A DNA stretch of 32,523 bases from Bacteroidota bacterium. GTDB lineage: Bacteria > Bacteroidota > Bacteroidia > Sphingobacteriales > Sphingobacteriaceae. A program made the translations under genes and the position numbers. The stretch spans positions 1-32,523 of the forward strand of contig JABDHD010000040.1 of assembly GCA_013285685.1 (NCBI GenBank), given 5' to 3'. Position 1 is the stretch's first letter. The number at the start of each line of letters is the position of its first letter. A model generated the notes under the pieces. It was given only the letters and a program-made list of their open reading frames with translations, was not told the origin of the DNA and made no database searches. Shown here piece by piece: positions 1-5,318 of this stretch.

Positions 1-30
1 TTTTTTGGGTATAATACACAATACGCGCAT

Positions 31-150
31 CCAAAACAACACAAAAGGGTTAACACAACTTAACATATTTCAATGTTAACCTTTTGGTAACTGATTTATA
101 ATCAATGAATTGTTAAATTTCAGGGCAATATGATGTTAACCCTGTTTTGG
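31..150. repeat. Three copies of a TGTTAACC-type motif
   Basis: An AT-rich stretch holds TGTTAACCTTTTGG at 74-87, TGTTAACCCTGTTTTGG at 134-150, and an inverted relative (AAAAGGGTTAACA) at about 43-55. The inverted and first direct copies could pair as a hairpin of about 13 bp with one bulge. This could be an operator cluster or a terminator of a gene to the left of the window. Nothing ties it to a specific regulator. Confidence 0.4.
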
Positions 151-171
151 CGCTGATTTGACACATAATCC

Positions 172-272
172 TGGTGCCCGTTGACGGGGATGAAGCGGTG
201 AAGGATCTGAAGCTGATCGATGCGATCTGTTTGGAGACTAAGACAGGGAAGAGGGTGGAGGCGAAGATTTAA
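172..272 (+). pseudogene. Gfo/Idh/MocA-type oxidoreductase 3' tail, copy 1
   Basis: Read in frame to the TAA at 270-272, this gives a tail containing DGDEAVKDLKLIDAI and then a TKTGKRVE-like end. This is the usual C-terminus of sugar-type Gfo/Idh/MocA dehydrogenases (family knowledge; motif G-x-x-A-x-x-x-L-x-x-I-x-A-I). No upstream gene body or start codon is present, so it is a fragment. Confidence 0.6.
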
Positions 273-589
273 TTTTGCATTAGACCGTAGTCATAAACTG
301 ACAGCGTTCCAAAGCGTTCCATTTTTCCACACGGAACAGGTGGAACATTGTGAAACACGCTGATTATTAGCATGTTTCACGTTTAATTAAATAATTATAT
401 TTGCGTAAATAACTGATAGTCAGTTATATTGAAATTAATTTTTTGAATACATGTGTATAATTAATTGATAATCAGGCATTCCGAATTTTTAGGAAACTAA
501 ATTTGTGTCAATCTATAGCAGGACTAGAGTTCGAAGGGACTTTGAACTACGGTAAGCATTGATATGCCGCTGCCTTTCTGAAAGCGAAA

Positions 590-713
590 TTATCTTCCAG
601 GCAAAGAGCCGGTGGTGCCGATAGAAGGGGACGAAGCAGTGAGGGATTTGAAGCTGATCGATGCGATCTGTTTGGAGACGAAGACAGGGAAGAGGGTGGA
701 GGTGAGGGTGTGA
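590..713 (+). pseudogene. Gfo/Idh/MocA-type oxidoreductase 3' tail, copy 2
   Basis: This is the second copy of the same C-terminal tail, read in frame to the TGA at 711-713: KEPVVPIEGDEAVRDLKLID, then AICLETKTGKRVEVRV. Relative to copy 3 it has lost a base near 600, which breaks the frame just upstream. No start codon or gene body is present. Confidence 0.65.
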
Positions 714-1002
714 ATTTGCATTGGACCGTAGTCATAAACTGACAGCGTTCCAAAGCGTTCCATTTTTCCGCACGGAACGGGTGGAACATTGTGAAACACG
801 CTGATTATTAGTGTGTTTCACGTTTAATTAAATAATTATATTGCGTAAATAACTGATAGTCAGTTATATTGAAATTAATTTTTTGGATATACGTGTGTAA
901 TTGATTGATAATCAAGTGTTCCGACTTTTTCGGAAATTAAATTAGTGTCAATCTATAACAGGACTTGAGTTTTAAGCGGCTTCAAACTACGGTGAGCATT
1001 GA

Positions 1003-1154
1003 TATGCCGCTGCCTTTCTGAAAGCGAAATCATCTTCCACGGCAAAAAGCCTGTGGTTCCGATTGATGGCGAAGAAGCGGTGAAGGATTTGAAGCTGATC
1101 GATGCGATCTATTTGGCGGCGAAGACGGGGAAGAGGGTGGAGGTGAAGGTGTGA
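1003..1154 (+). pseudogene. Gfo/Idh/MocA-type oxidoreductase 3' tail, copy 3 (best preserved)
   Basis: The frame is open from about 1003 to the TGA at 1152-1154. It reads EIIFHGKKPVVPIDGEEAVK, then DLKLIDAIYLAAKTGKRVEVKV. This is a convincing intact C-terminus of a Gfo/Idh/MocA family oxidoreductase, an NAD(P)-dependent enzyme usually acting on sugars. The Rossmann domain that should lie ~300 codons upstream is absent, so only the last ~45 codons survive. The remnant suggests the repeat arose from the 3' end and downstream region of such a gene elsewhere. Confidence 0.7.
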
Positions 1155-1381
1155 AAGGGTTTTATTTGGTTAAGCCTGAGTTTGTAACATTAGAAGTTAT
1201 ATATTTTGGATGGTCCACTTTGCTTTACTGGGACTATCTGTCAGAGGCTACTAGCGGTTAAATGGACGTTTTCTGATATGACAGATAAAAAACCGCCAAA
1301 AATCAACATCAGTTGCTTTTTTCATTTAAAATTTTTAAGTTTGCAATATAATATGGATTAGTATTGTATATATTGCGTCAT

Positions 1382-2827
1382 ATGACACCCATTGAATACA
1401 TACTATTGGACAACGGGCCAATGATTTCAAGTGAACTGGCAAGAAAACTTGCCAAGACGGAATCTATATCTATAAATACAGCAAGTCAACGTGTATCCAG
1501 AGAGCCAAACCTCGAAAGGCTGGACGGTTTTTTCAAGAGTAATCAGCAACTTTTATTTCTTCCTAAACAAGAGGAAAATGGAGAGGTGCTCAAACTCTTA
1601 GCACAACAAATGGAATTGTATGGTAAGAAATATTGGTTTACACTTAATGCCATAAGGTATCATGCGGGGAGTATCAGCAGAGTTTTCCTAGAAACATACG
1701 CAAATTATCCCATCAAACCACTTGTTTCACACGTAACTTTCGATGAAGTAATGCAGAGGTTCGTGACGGAAAATATACTTGTTTATGGCTTGAACAACTA
1801 TTCCTTTTCCCCGCGTTTACGCTATAAGGGATTGAACCACTTTCTTAGCAACACTTTGGAAACAATCAAGCTTAATGTCCTAGACAACTTTAAATCTCAG
1901 GCTCAAAATATTGGGCTGGTTTCTTTCGATTCGGGAGAATTGTTTGCAGAGTACGGGAATTTCCGCTGGGCTTTTAAGGGGGTGTGTCCATTAAAAGGAC
2001 TAAAAAATGGCTTGAGTTTCGGGTTTGTTCTTGCCGATATTCTACTAGGCAGGCCAACTTATAAAAAGGACATTGAATTCTTCATCAAAAAAATAGCGAC
2101 AGTTCAATCTTTTAGGAACGCATCAAGGATATTGCCTGTGCTTTTAGTAGATAGTCTTGACAAGGATGCATTGATGACGCTAAAGGAAAAAGGTGTTATC
2201 ATTGGTTTCATTAAGGAACTGTTCGGGACAAAATATGCTGAGACCCTAAATGATTTGATTACCATACTTACAAATGCCGCTGCCAGTCTCGCCAAAAATC
2301 CGAACAAATATTTGGAACTCATCGCTGAGCTTCGGAAATATAATGACGGTTTGCTAAAAAACATTAAAGGAGCATTGTTTGAGTATGTAGCAGGTCATTA
2401 TTACATATTTAAAGGTGCTTCAATAAATATGGGCTGGGAGATATTTGAGAATAATGCTTTGCATGAGATGGATGTGATGGCGATTTTTGGGGATAGGGTA
2501 ATCGTTGCAGAATGTAAGGGTAGGATTTCTCCAACGCCAATTGAAGATGTAAATAATTGGATTAGAAAAAAGGTTCCTGCATTTAGAGTTTGGTTAGAAA
2601 AGCAGGAGATAAACAGAAACAAAAAAATGGAATTTGAATACTGGTCATCTGCTGGATATACTGAAGATGCGTTGAATAGAATAGAAGATATTCGGGCAGA
2701 GCAACAGCAGAAAAAGCATGCAGTTGTTTTCCTTGAGCCAAAAGAAATTATGGAAAGGGCCAAGGAGATGAAAAATAAAAAGCTCCAAAACGAACTGAAC
2801 ACGTTTTTCTTTAGTTCAAACGTATAG
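1382..2827 (+). CDS. HTH-PD-(D/E)XK nuclease-like protein, possible defence gene
   Basis: This is a 481-aa protein counted from the ATG at 1382; an in-frame ATG six codons earlier (1364) is less likely because it falls in the AT-rich promoter region. Residues ~10-50 (SSELARKLAK...TASQRVSR) look like a winged helix-turn-helix. Residues ~65-310 are a mostly helical middle part I do not recognise. Residues ~330-405 hold a PD-(D/E)XK nuclease core: E334 in GALFEY, D364 in HEMDVMA, then E377-x-K379 in VAECKGR, as in Mrr-like and other restriction-type nucleases. The C-terminus is Lys/Glu-rich. The predicted role is DNA binding and cleavage, probably as a single-gene defence factor or part of a degraded restriction system; no methylase is next to it. 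Codon use is visibly more AT-rich than the SusC or LLM genes, consistent with transfer. It could instead be a sensor of foreign or modified DNA. Confidence 0.8.
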   Translation: MTPIEYILLDNGPMISSELARKLAKTESISINTASQRVSREPNLERLDGFFKSNQQLLFLPKQEENGEVLKLLAQQMELYGKKYWFTLNAIRYHAGSISRVFLETYANYPIKPLVSHVTFDEVMQRFVTENILVYGLNNYSFSPRLRYKGLNHFLSNTLETIKLNVLDNFKSQAQNIGLVSFDSGELFAEYGNFRWAFKGVCPLKGLKNGLSFGFVLADILLGRPTYKKDIEFFIKKIATVQSFRNASRILPVLLVDSLDKDALMTLKEKGVIIGFIKELFGTKYAETLNDLITILTNAAASLAKNPNKYLELIAELRKYNDGLLKNIKGALFEYVAGHYYIFKGASINMGWEIFENNALHEMDVMAIFGDRVIVAECKGRISPTPIEDVNNWIRKKVPAFRVWLEKQEINRNKKMEFEYWSSAGYTEDALNRIEDIRAEQQQKKHAVVFLEPKEIMERAKEMKNKKLQNELNTFFFSSNV

Positions 2828-2987
2828 GTTTATTGCTCTTGCTGGTTGTAACAAACAAACGGAAGCGTAATCGCAAATTAAACGTCGGAGTAATTCTATA
2901 AGAAGTATTGTAATTTGTTAGTAAATACTGATGTTGTTAAATGATTGATTGCTAAAATAGTTGGGATTTTTTTCGTAAATTAAAAGT

Positions 2988-3167
2988 ATGAGTAAATTAA
3001 AATCGGGGATGACAGCCCCAAAATCAGGTCTGTATGCAGTGATCGGCCCCAGGGGCGGATACATTACAGAGGTAACAGTTCCAAAAGGACACCAGTTGCC
3101 GCCAACACCAACGCCTAATAGTAGTTTTAAACTGGTCGATCCGGCCGATAATAAAAGCGGGCGGTAA
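2988..3167 (+). CDS. YjzC-like small protein
   Basis: A 59-codon ORF runs from ATG at 2988 to TAA at 3165-3167. The product begins MSKLKSGMTAPKSGLYAVIG and continues PRGGYITEVTVPKGHQLPPT, ending FKLVDPADNKSGR. The pattern P-x-S-G-x-Y-x-x-x-G-x-R-G-G ... E-V-x-V-x-K-G-x-x-L-P-P-T matches the short YjzC-like family first named in Bacillus. Its function is unknown; it is probably a small soluble protein. It stands alone, 160 bp after the nuclease gene, with a T-rich upstream region and no Shine-Dalgarno sequence, as is normal in Bacteroidota. The close match over its whole length argues that it is real despite its size. Confidence 0.75.
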   Translation: MSKLKSGMTAPKSGLYAVIGPRGGYITEVTVPKGHQLPPTPTPNSSFKLVDPADNKSGR

Positions 3168-3308
3168 TGGTAGGCAGGAAAGTCAACAGGGCCGTCCGCT
3201 GGATCGGCTTTGTTGCTTTTTCTAAAAATGTTTTAATCTATCCTAATGAAAAAATCACTTAGCAAACCATAGCGATAGTACCTCGCAAAAGCATAGCGAT
3301 TAGTTAAA

Positions 3309-3872
3309 TTAAATGAATTTGTCATCAGCTCCTAAATGCCCTTGTTCTAAAATACTGTTAAAGTCTTTTTGATACAGGTTTTTAAATTGCACAATTTGAG
3401 AATACTCCCCAGGGATCAGTGTCGTTAAATTAAGAGGGTCTATTGTTTTTAATATTTCATATAATTCCAGATACTTAGCTAACCATTGTTTGATTCTCAA
3501 TCTCTCCGAAGTATCGGAAAAGTCATTTATAACTATATGTTCTTTTATTGCCGTTGGTAATTGTCCTCTCAAGGTTTCATTGAACAATTTATATTCTGCT
3601 TTTTCCTTATCTGTTAATTTATAGGGATTATCATAATTAAGACCAACATTTTTCCTTCCTGACAAAATTTGATCAATGTGTTCGTTGAAGTCATACGCTG
3701 CTTTCAGTTGTTTTTGCGCTTCTTTCCGTTTATCAGGTTTGTAAGTAATGTAATTCGTAAATGTTCCACGAATGTGGATTGTTTTACCTGTTTTATTTGC
3801 AACCCATTGCGGTAGCTTTAAACAAACAAATAAAAGAACAAATCCCCCTAAGCAAGCCAGTATTACGTCCAT
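3309..3872 (-). CDS. Membrane-anchored hypothetical protein
   Basis: This is a 187-aa protein with one N-terminal hydrophobic segment (about residues 3-24, VILACLGGFVLLFVCL), followed by a charged, helical remainder facing one side of the membrane. The body is rich in Lys, Glu, Leu and Tyr and has no motif I recognise. It is a single-gene unit, converging on the small YjzC-like gene. Two direct CATAGCGAT copies lie just beyond its stop (3269-3301). The AT-rich composition matches the nuclease gene, so it may belong to the same acquired segment. Confidence 0.6.
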   Translation of the reverse strand: MDVILACLGGFVLLFVCLKLPQWVANKTGKTIHIRGTFTNYITYKPDKRKEAQKQLKAAYDFNEHIDQILSGRKNVGLNYDNPYKLTDKEKAEYKLFNETLRGQLPTAIKEHIVINDFSDTSERLRIKQWLAKYLELYEILKTIDPLNLTTLIPGEYSQIVQFKNLYQKDFNSILEQGHLGADDKFI

Positions 3873-3968
3873 TTTCTTTGATTATAATTAAAGGTAATTA
3901 ATGTTCCTGAAACAAGTGCGTGGTTTTATAAAAAATCCCGCTGTTAGTTTGCAGCCTCTGATCCCCAA

Positions 3969-4022
3969 CCCTGGCGCGAGAATGCCACGCAAAGGCCGAG
4001 AGCGTAGAGTTCTCGTGCCCCA
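3969..4022 (+). repeat. REP-like element, copy 1
   Basis: This is the first of eight ~55-bp elements with the approximate consensus CCTGGCGCGAGAATGCCGCG, then CAAAGGCCATGAGCGC, then CGAGTTCTCGTGCCCCGC. The outer arms GGCGCGAGAA and TTCTCGTGCC pair over ten positions with one G-U. The inner part also carries GCGC arms, so the transcript would fold as a long imperfect hairpin. It lies just upstream of the tRNA promoter. Confidence 0.8.
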
Positions 4023-4041
4023 CTGGAAGAATATTTTTTTA

Positions 4042-4071
4042 TTGTTTGAGGAAATAAAAATCCTATATTTG
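4042..4071 (+). promoter_or_regulatory. Bacteroidota promoter of the tRNA array
   Basis: A TTG at 4042-4044 is separated by 19 bp from TATATTTG at 4064-4071, matching the Bacteroidota primary sigma consensus (TTG / TAnnTTTG). Transcription would start near 4077, about 15 nt before the tRNA-Asp gene. It is the best promoter match in the window. Confidence 0.75.
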
Positions 4072-4092
4072 CAAAGCTAATCAGAGGTGACA

Positions 4093-4163
4093 GGTCTATT
4101 AGTGAAATGGTATAACTACGGATTGTCTATCCGTCATTCTCGGTTCGAATCCGTGATAGACCG
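4093..4163 (+). tRNA. tRNA-Asp(GTC)
   Basis: The acceptor arms GGTCTAT (4093-4099) and ATAGACC (4156-4162) pair perfectly, with discriminator G. The anticodon stem ACGGA/TCCGT encloses loop TTGTCTA, so the anticodon is GTC (Asp). The T loop is the standard TTCGAAT. The D stem has one non-pair (GTGA/TAAC) and the T stem one mismatch. No CCA is encoded. It is the first gene of the array, directly behind a strong promoter. Confidence 0.88.
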
Positions 4164-4267
4164 CAAAAAAGTTGAAATGAAATTTAACAGCTCATATAAT
4201 TATTCAGTTAGTTGGTCCGATTTGGACACGGCAGGATAGTGATATGACTTTTTATAAAAGGAATTGA

Positions 4268-4297
4268 AGCCCTGCATGCAAATGCGGGGCTTTTTTT
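4268..4297 (+). terminator. Intrinsic terminator after tRNA-Asp
   Basis: The arms AGCCCTGCAT (4268-4277) and ATGCGGGGCT (4282-4291) form a 10-bp GC-rich stem with a 4-nt loop, followed by seven T. It ends two bases before the Trp-like tRNA, so most transcripts from the array promoter should stop here unless there is read-through. The ~100 bp between tRNA-Asp and this hairpin hold no gene I can support. Confidence 0.8.
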
Positions 4298-4299
4298 AT

Positions 4300-4369
4300 G
4301 CATCTGCTCAAAGGAGTGATAAGCGGTCTCCAAAACCGTGATTTAAAGGTTCGAGTCCTTTCGGGTGTG
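4300..4369 (+). tRNA. tRNA-Trp(CCA)-like, atypical
   Basis: The anticodon arm GCGGT-CTCCAAA-ACCGT is perfect and reads CCA (Trp). The T arm AAAGG-TTCGAGT-CCTTT is perfect. The acceptor arms GCATCTG and CGGGTGT pair with three G-U wobbles. The D arm is short: only GCT/AGC pairs around a loop that still contains GG. It is a believable but degraded tRNA and unlikely to be the main Trp tRNA of the cell. It starts immediately after the T-tract of the preceding terminator. Confidence 0.65.
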
Positions 4370-4373
4370 CAAT

Positions 4374-4447
4374 GTGGAAGTAAATCAGCTGGTTAACGAA
4401 CCGGATTGAAGATCAGGTGGCGATAGGGTCGATCCCTGTCTTTCACA
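4374..4447 (+). tRNA. tRNA-Phe(GAA)-like, degenerate
   Basis: The acceptor GTGGAAG/CTTTCAC pairs with one wobble. The anticodon loop TTGAAGA reads GAA (Phe), in a stem CCGGA/TCAGG with one G-A mismatch. The D stem does not pair (AATC against ACGA), although the segment CAGCTGGTTA is the normal D-loop sequence. The T loop is GTCGATC instead of TTCGATC, losing the near-universal T54. Probably weakly functional or a pseudo-tRNA. Confidence 0.6.
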
Positions 4448-4452
4448 CACAA

Positions 4453-4531
4453 GGGTTAGTAGCTCAGTGGTTAGAGTCCCGCGCGTGCGGGATTAATCAG
4501 CGGGTCAAAGGTTCGAATCCTTTCTTTCCCT
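4453..4531 (+). tRNA. tRNA-like gene without a readable anticodon
   Basis: The D arm GCTC-AGTGGTTA-GAGT and T arm AAAGG-TTCGAAT-CCTTT are textbook. The acceptor GGGTTAG/CTTTCCC has two T-T mismatches. Between GAGT and the T arm are 29 nt instead of the usual ~23; they fold as CCCGC-GCGT-GCGGG (a 4-nt loop) plus a tail, so no 7-nt loop with T33 exists. Either a tRNA pseudogene or a tRNA-shaped RNA with another role. Confidence 0.45.
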
Positions 4532-4536
4532 CAAAT

Positions 4537-4622
4537 AGAAGATTGGCCGAGTGGTAAGGCAGCGGTTTGCTAAACCGTAACCCGATAAAATTGGGTCAGC
4601 AGTTCGACTCTGCTATCTTCTG
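4537..4622 (+). tRNA. tRNA-Ser(GCT)
   Basis: The acceptor AGAAGAT/ATCTTCT is perfect. The D stem is GCC/GGC, the anticodon arm GCGGT-TTGCTAA-ACCGT reads GCT (Ser), and the T arm AGCAG-TTCGACT-CTGCT is perfect. A long class II variable arm (AACCCGATAAAATTGGGTC) is present. It is followed by GCA, a partial CCA. The best-formed member of the array. Confidence 0.93.
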
Positions 4623-4630
4623 CAGAAAAC

Positions 4631-4711
4631 GGGGGTGTGGCATAATGGTATTGCAGCGGATTGTAGATCCGCCGTCTCGCGACATTGGTGGTTCGAATCC
4701 ATCCGCCCCCA
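4631..4711 (+). tRNA. tRNA-Tyr(GTA)
   Basis: The acceptor GGGGGTG/CGCCCCC pairs with one wobble. The anticodon arm GCGGA-TTGTAGA-TCCGC reads GTA (Tyr). The class II variable arm has GTC/GAC pairing and the T arm is GGTGG-TTCGAAT-CCATC. The D stem is only 3 bp (GCA/TGC). Only eight bases separate it from the Ser gene. Confidence 0.88.
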
Positions 4712-4724
4712 CACCAGAAATACT

Positions 4725-4807
4725 GGAAGGTGGCGTCCTATGGTGGACATCCTGTCTTGAAAACAGGCGCAGCGGTAACACGCGGGGTTCGAATCCTATA
4801 CCTTCCG
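4725..4807 (+). tRNA. tRNA-Ser(TGA)
   Basis: The acceptor GGAAGGT/ACCTTCC is perfect with discriminator G. The D stem is GTCC/GGAC and the anticodon arm CCTGT-CTTGAAA-ACAGG reads TGA (Ser). A class II variable arm has GCG/CGC pairing. The T stem is weak: only about three of five positions pair around TTCGAAT. Last gene of the array; no clear terminator follows. Confidence 0.85.
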
Positions 4808-4828
4808 CTCGGTTTAAATCCCCCCGGA

Positions 4829-4932
4829 ACCTGGCGCGAGAATTCCGGGCAAAGGCCATGAGCGCTGAGTTCTCGTACCCCGCTGACAGGTTGCCGATAA
4901 TAGTCTGCAAGTTCTTCGCAGCGATGTATTTT
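4829..4932 (+). repeat. REP-like element, copy 2, with extended 3' part
   Basis: The core element is at 4829-4884, followed by a tail (CAGGTTGCCGATAATAG, then CTGC...GCAGCGATGTATTTTT) that is shared with copy 3 only. The larger repeat unit is therefore about 100 bp. Antisense reading frames across it are an artefact of its GC content. Confidence 0.8.
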
Positions 4933-4960
4933 TGAGCAATTTTCCCGCCTTTTTCCCGCC

Positions 4961-4984
4961 TTTGTTGGTGTTGTCACCAACAAA
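4961..4984. repeat. Perfect 10-bp hairpin, recurs at 19514
   Basis: The stem TTTGTTGGTG (4961-4970) pairs perfectly with CACCAACAAA (4975-4984) around loop TTGT. The same sequence with one changed base, followed by a similar CCGAA tail, recurs at 19514-19537. It is therefore a dispersed hairpin and not a simple terminator; no T-run follows. Confidence 0.75.
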
Positions 4985-5025
4985 CCGAATTGCCCGGCGG
5001 CTCAACCGGTCGGGTAATTCCGTAA

Positions 5026-5128
5026 CCTGGCGCGAGTGCCGCGCAAAGGCCGTGAGCGCCGAGTTCTCGTGCCCCGCAAACAGGTTGCCGATAATAGCCT
5101 GCGCGTTCGATGCAGCGATATATTTTTA
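5026..5128 (+). repeat. REP-like element, copy 3, with extended 3' part
   Basis: The core is at 5026-5078, with a short deletion in the GAGAATGCC segment. It is followed by the same extended tail as copy 2, ending GCAGCGATATATTTTT. Copies 2 and 3 lie about 195 bp apart with the perfect hairpin between them. Confidence 0.8.
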
Positions 5129-5142
5129 AGTCATCAGTCCCC

Positions 5143-5187
5143 CTGCCAGGTGCCCACCCCAGGGCGTCTGCGAGTCCGACCTGGCGG
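5143..5187. repeat. Imperfect inverted repeat upstream of the DUF1254 gene
   Basis: CTGCCAGGT (5143-5151) pairs with ACCTGGCGG (5179-5187) with one wobble, around a GC-rich loop. With the preceding elements, the 510 bp from 4808 to 5318 is mostly structured repeat DNA with no gene that I can support. Confidence 0.4.
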
Positions 5188-5318
5188 TCTTACATCGCCT
5201 TATGTATCGACTGTACGCCGGTTTTAGCATGTTACACGCCTGAGTTCCGTGATTAATTAACGTGCATTATCGCTCAGGTTATCATATTATTACCAACTTT
5301 GTACAAACATTATCAGCC

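Larger units (their letters stand above)
172..1154 (+). repeat. 441-bp tandem repeat, two full units plus a partial
   Basis: Equivalent points recur at exactly 441-bp spacing: GATGAAGCGGTG at 189, GACGAAGCAGTG at 630 and GAAGAAGCGGTG at 1071; the gene-tail stop codons lie at 270-272, 711-713 and 1152-1154. Each unit is a short 3' coding tail followed by about 300 bp of non-coding DNA. The non-coding part is full of palindromes: GTTCCA/TGGAAC arms (306-346 and about 747-787), a GTGAAACAC/GTGTTTCAC hairpin (350-380 and 791-821), and ATAACTGA-TAG-TCAGTTAT (409-427 and 849-867). The third unit keeps only the coding tail and then diverges. The copies differ at many positions, so the duplication is not recent. 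Confidence 0.9.

Noticed and set aside
172..1154. CRISPR array
   Set aside because: The repeat unit is 441 bp with coding tails, not short repeats with unique spacers, and no cas gene is present.
4164..4267. An eighth tRNA between tRNA-Asp and the terminator
   Set aside because: There is no T loop (TTCRANY) and no acceptor pairing; only a small GTCC/GGAC hairpin is found.
4567..5227. Overlapping reading frames on both strands across the tRNA genes and REP-like copies 2 and 3
   Set aside because: They read through tRNA sequences and GC-rich repeats and have no protein-like character.
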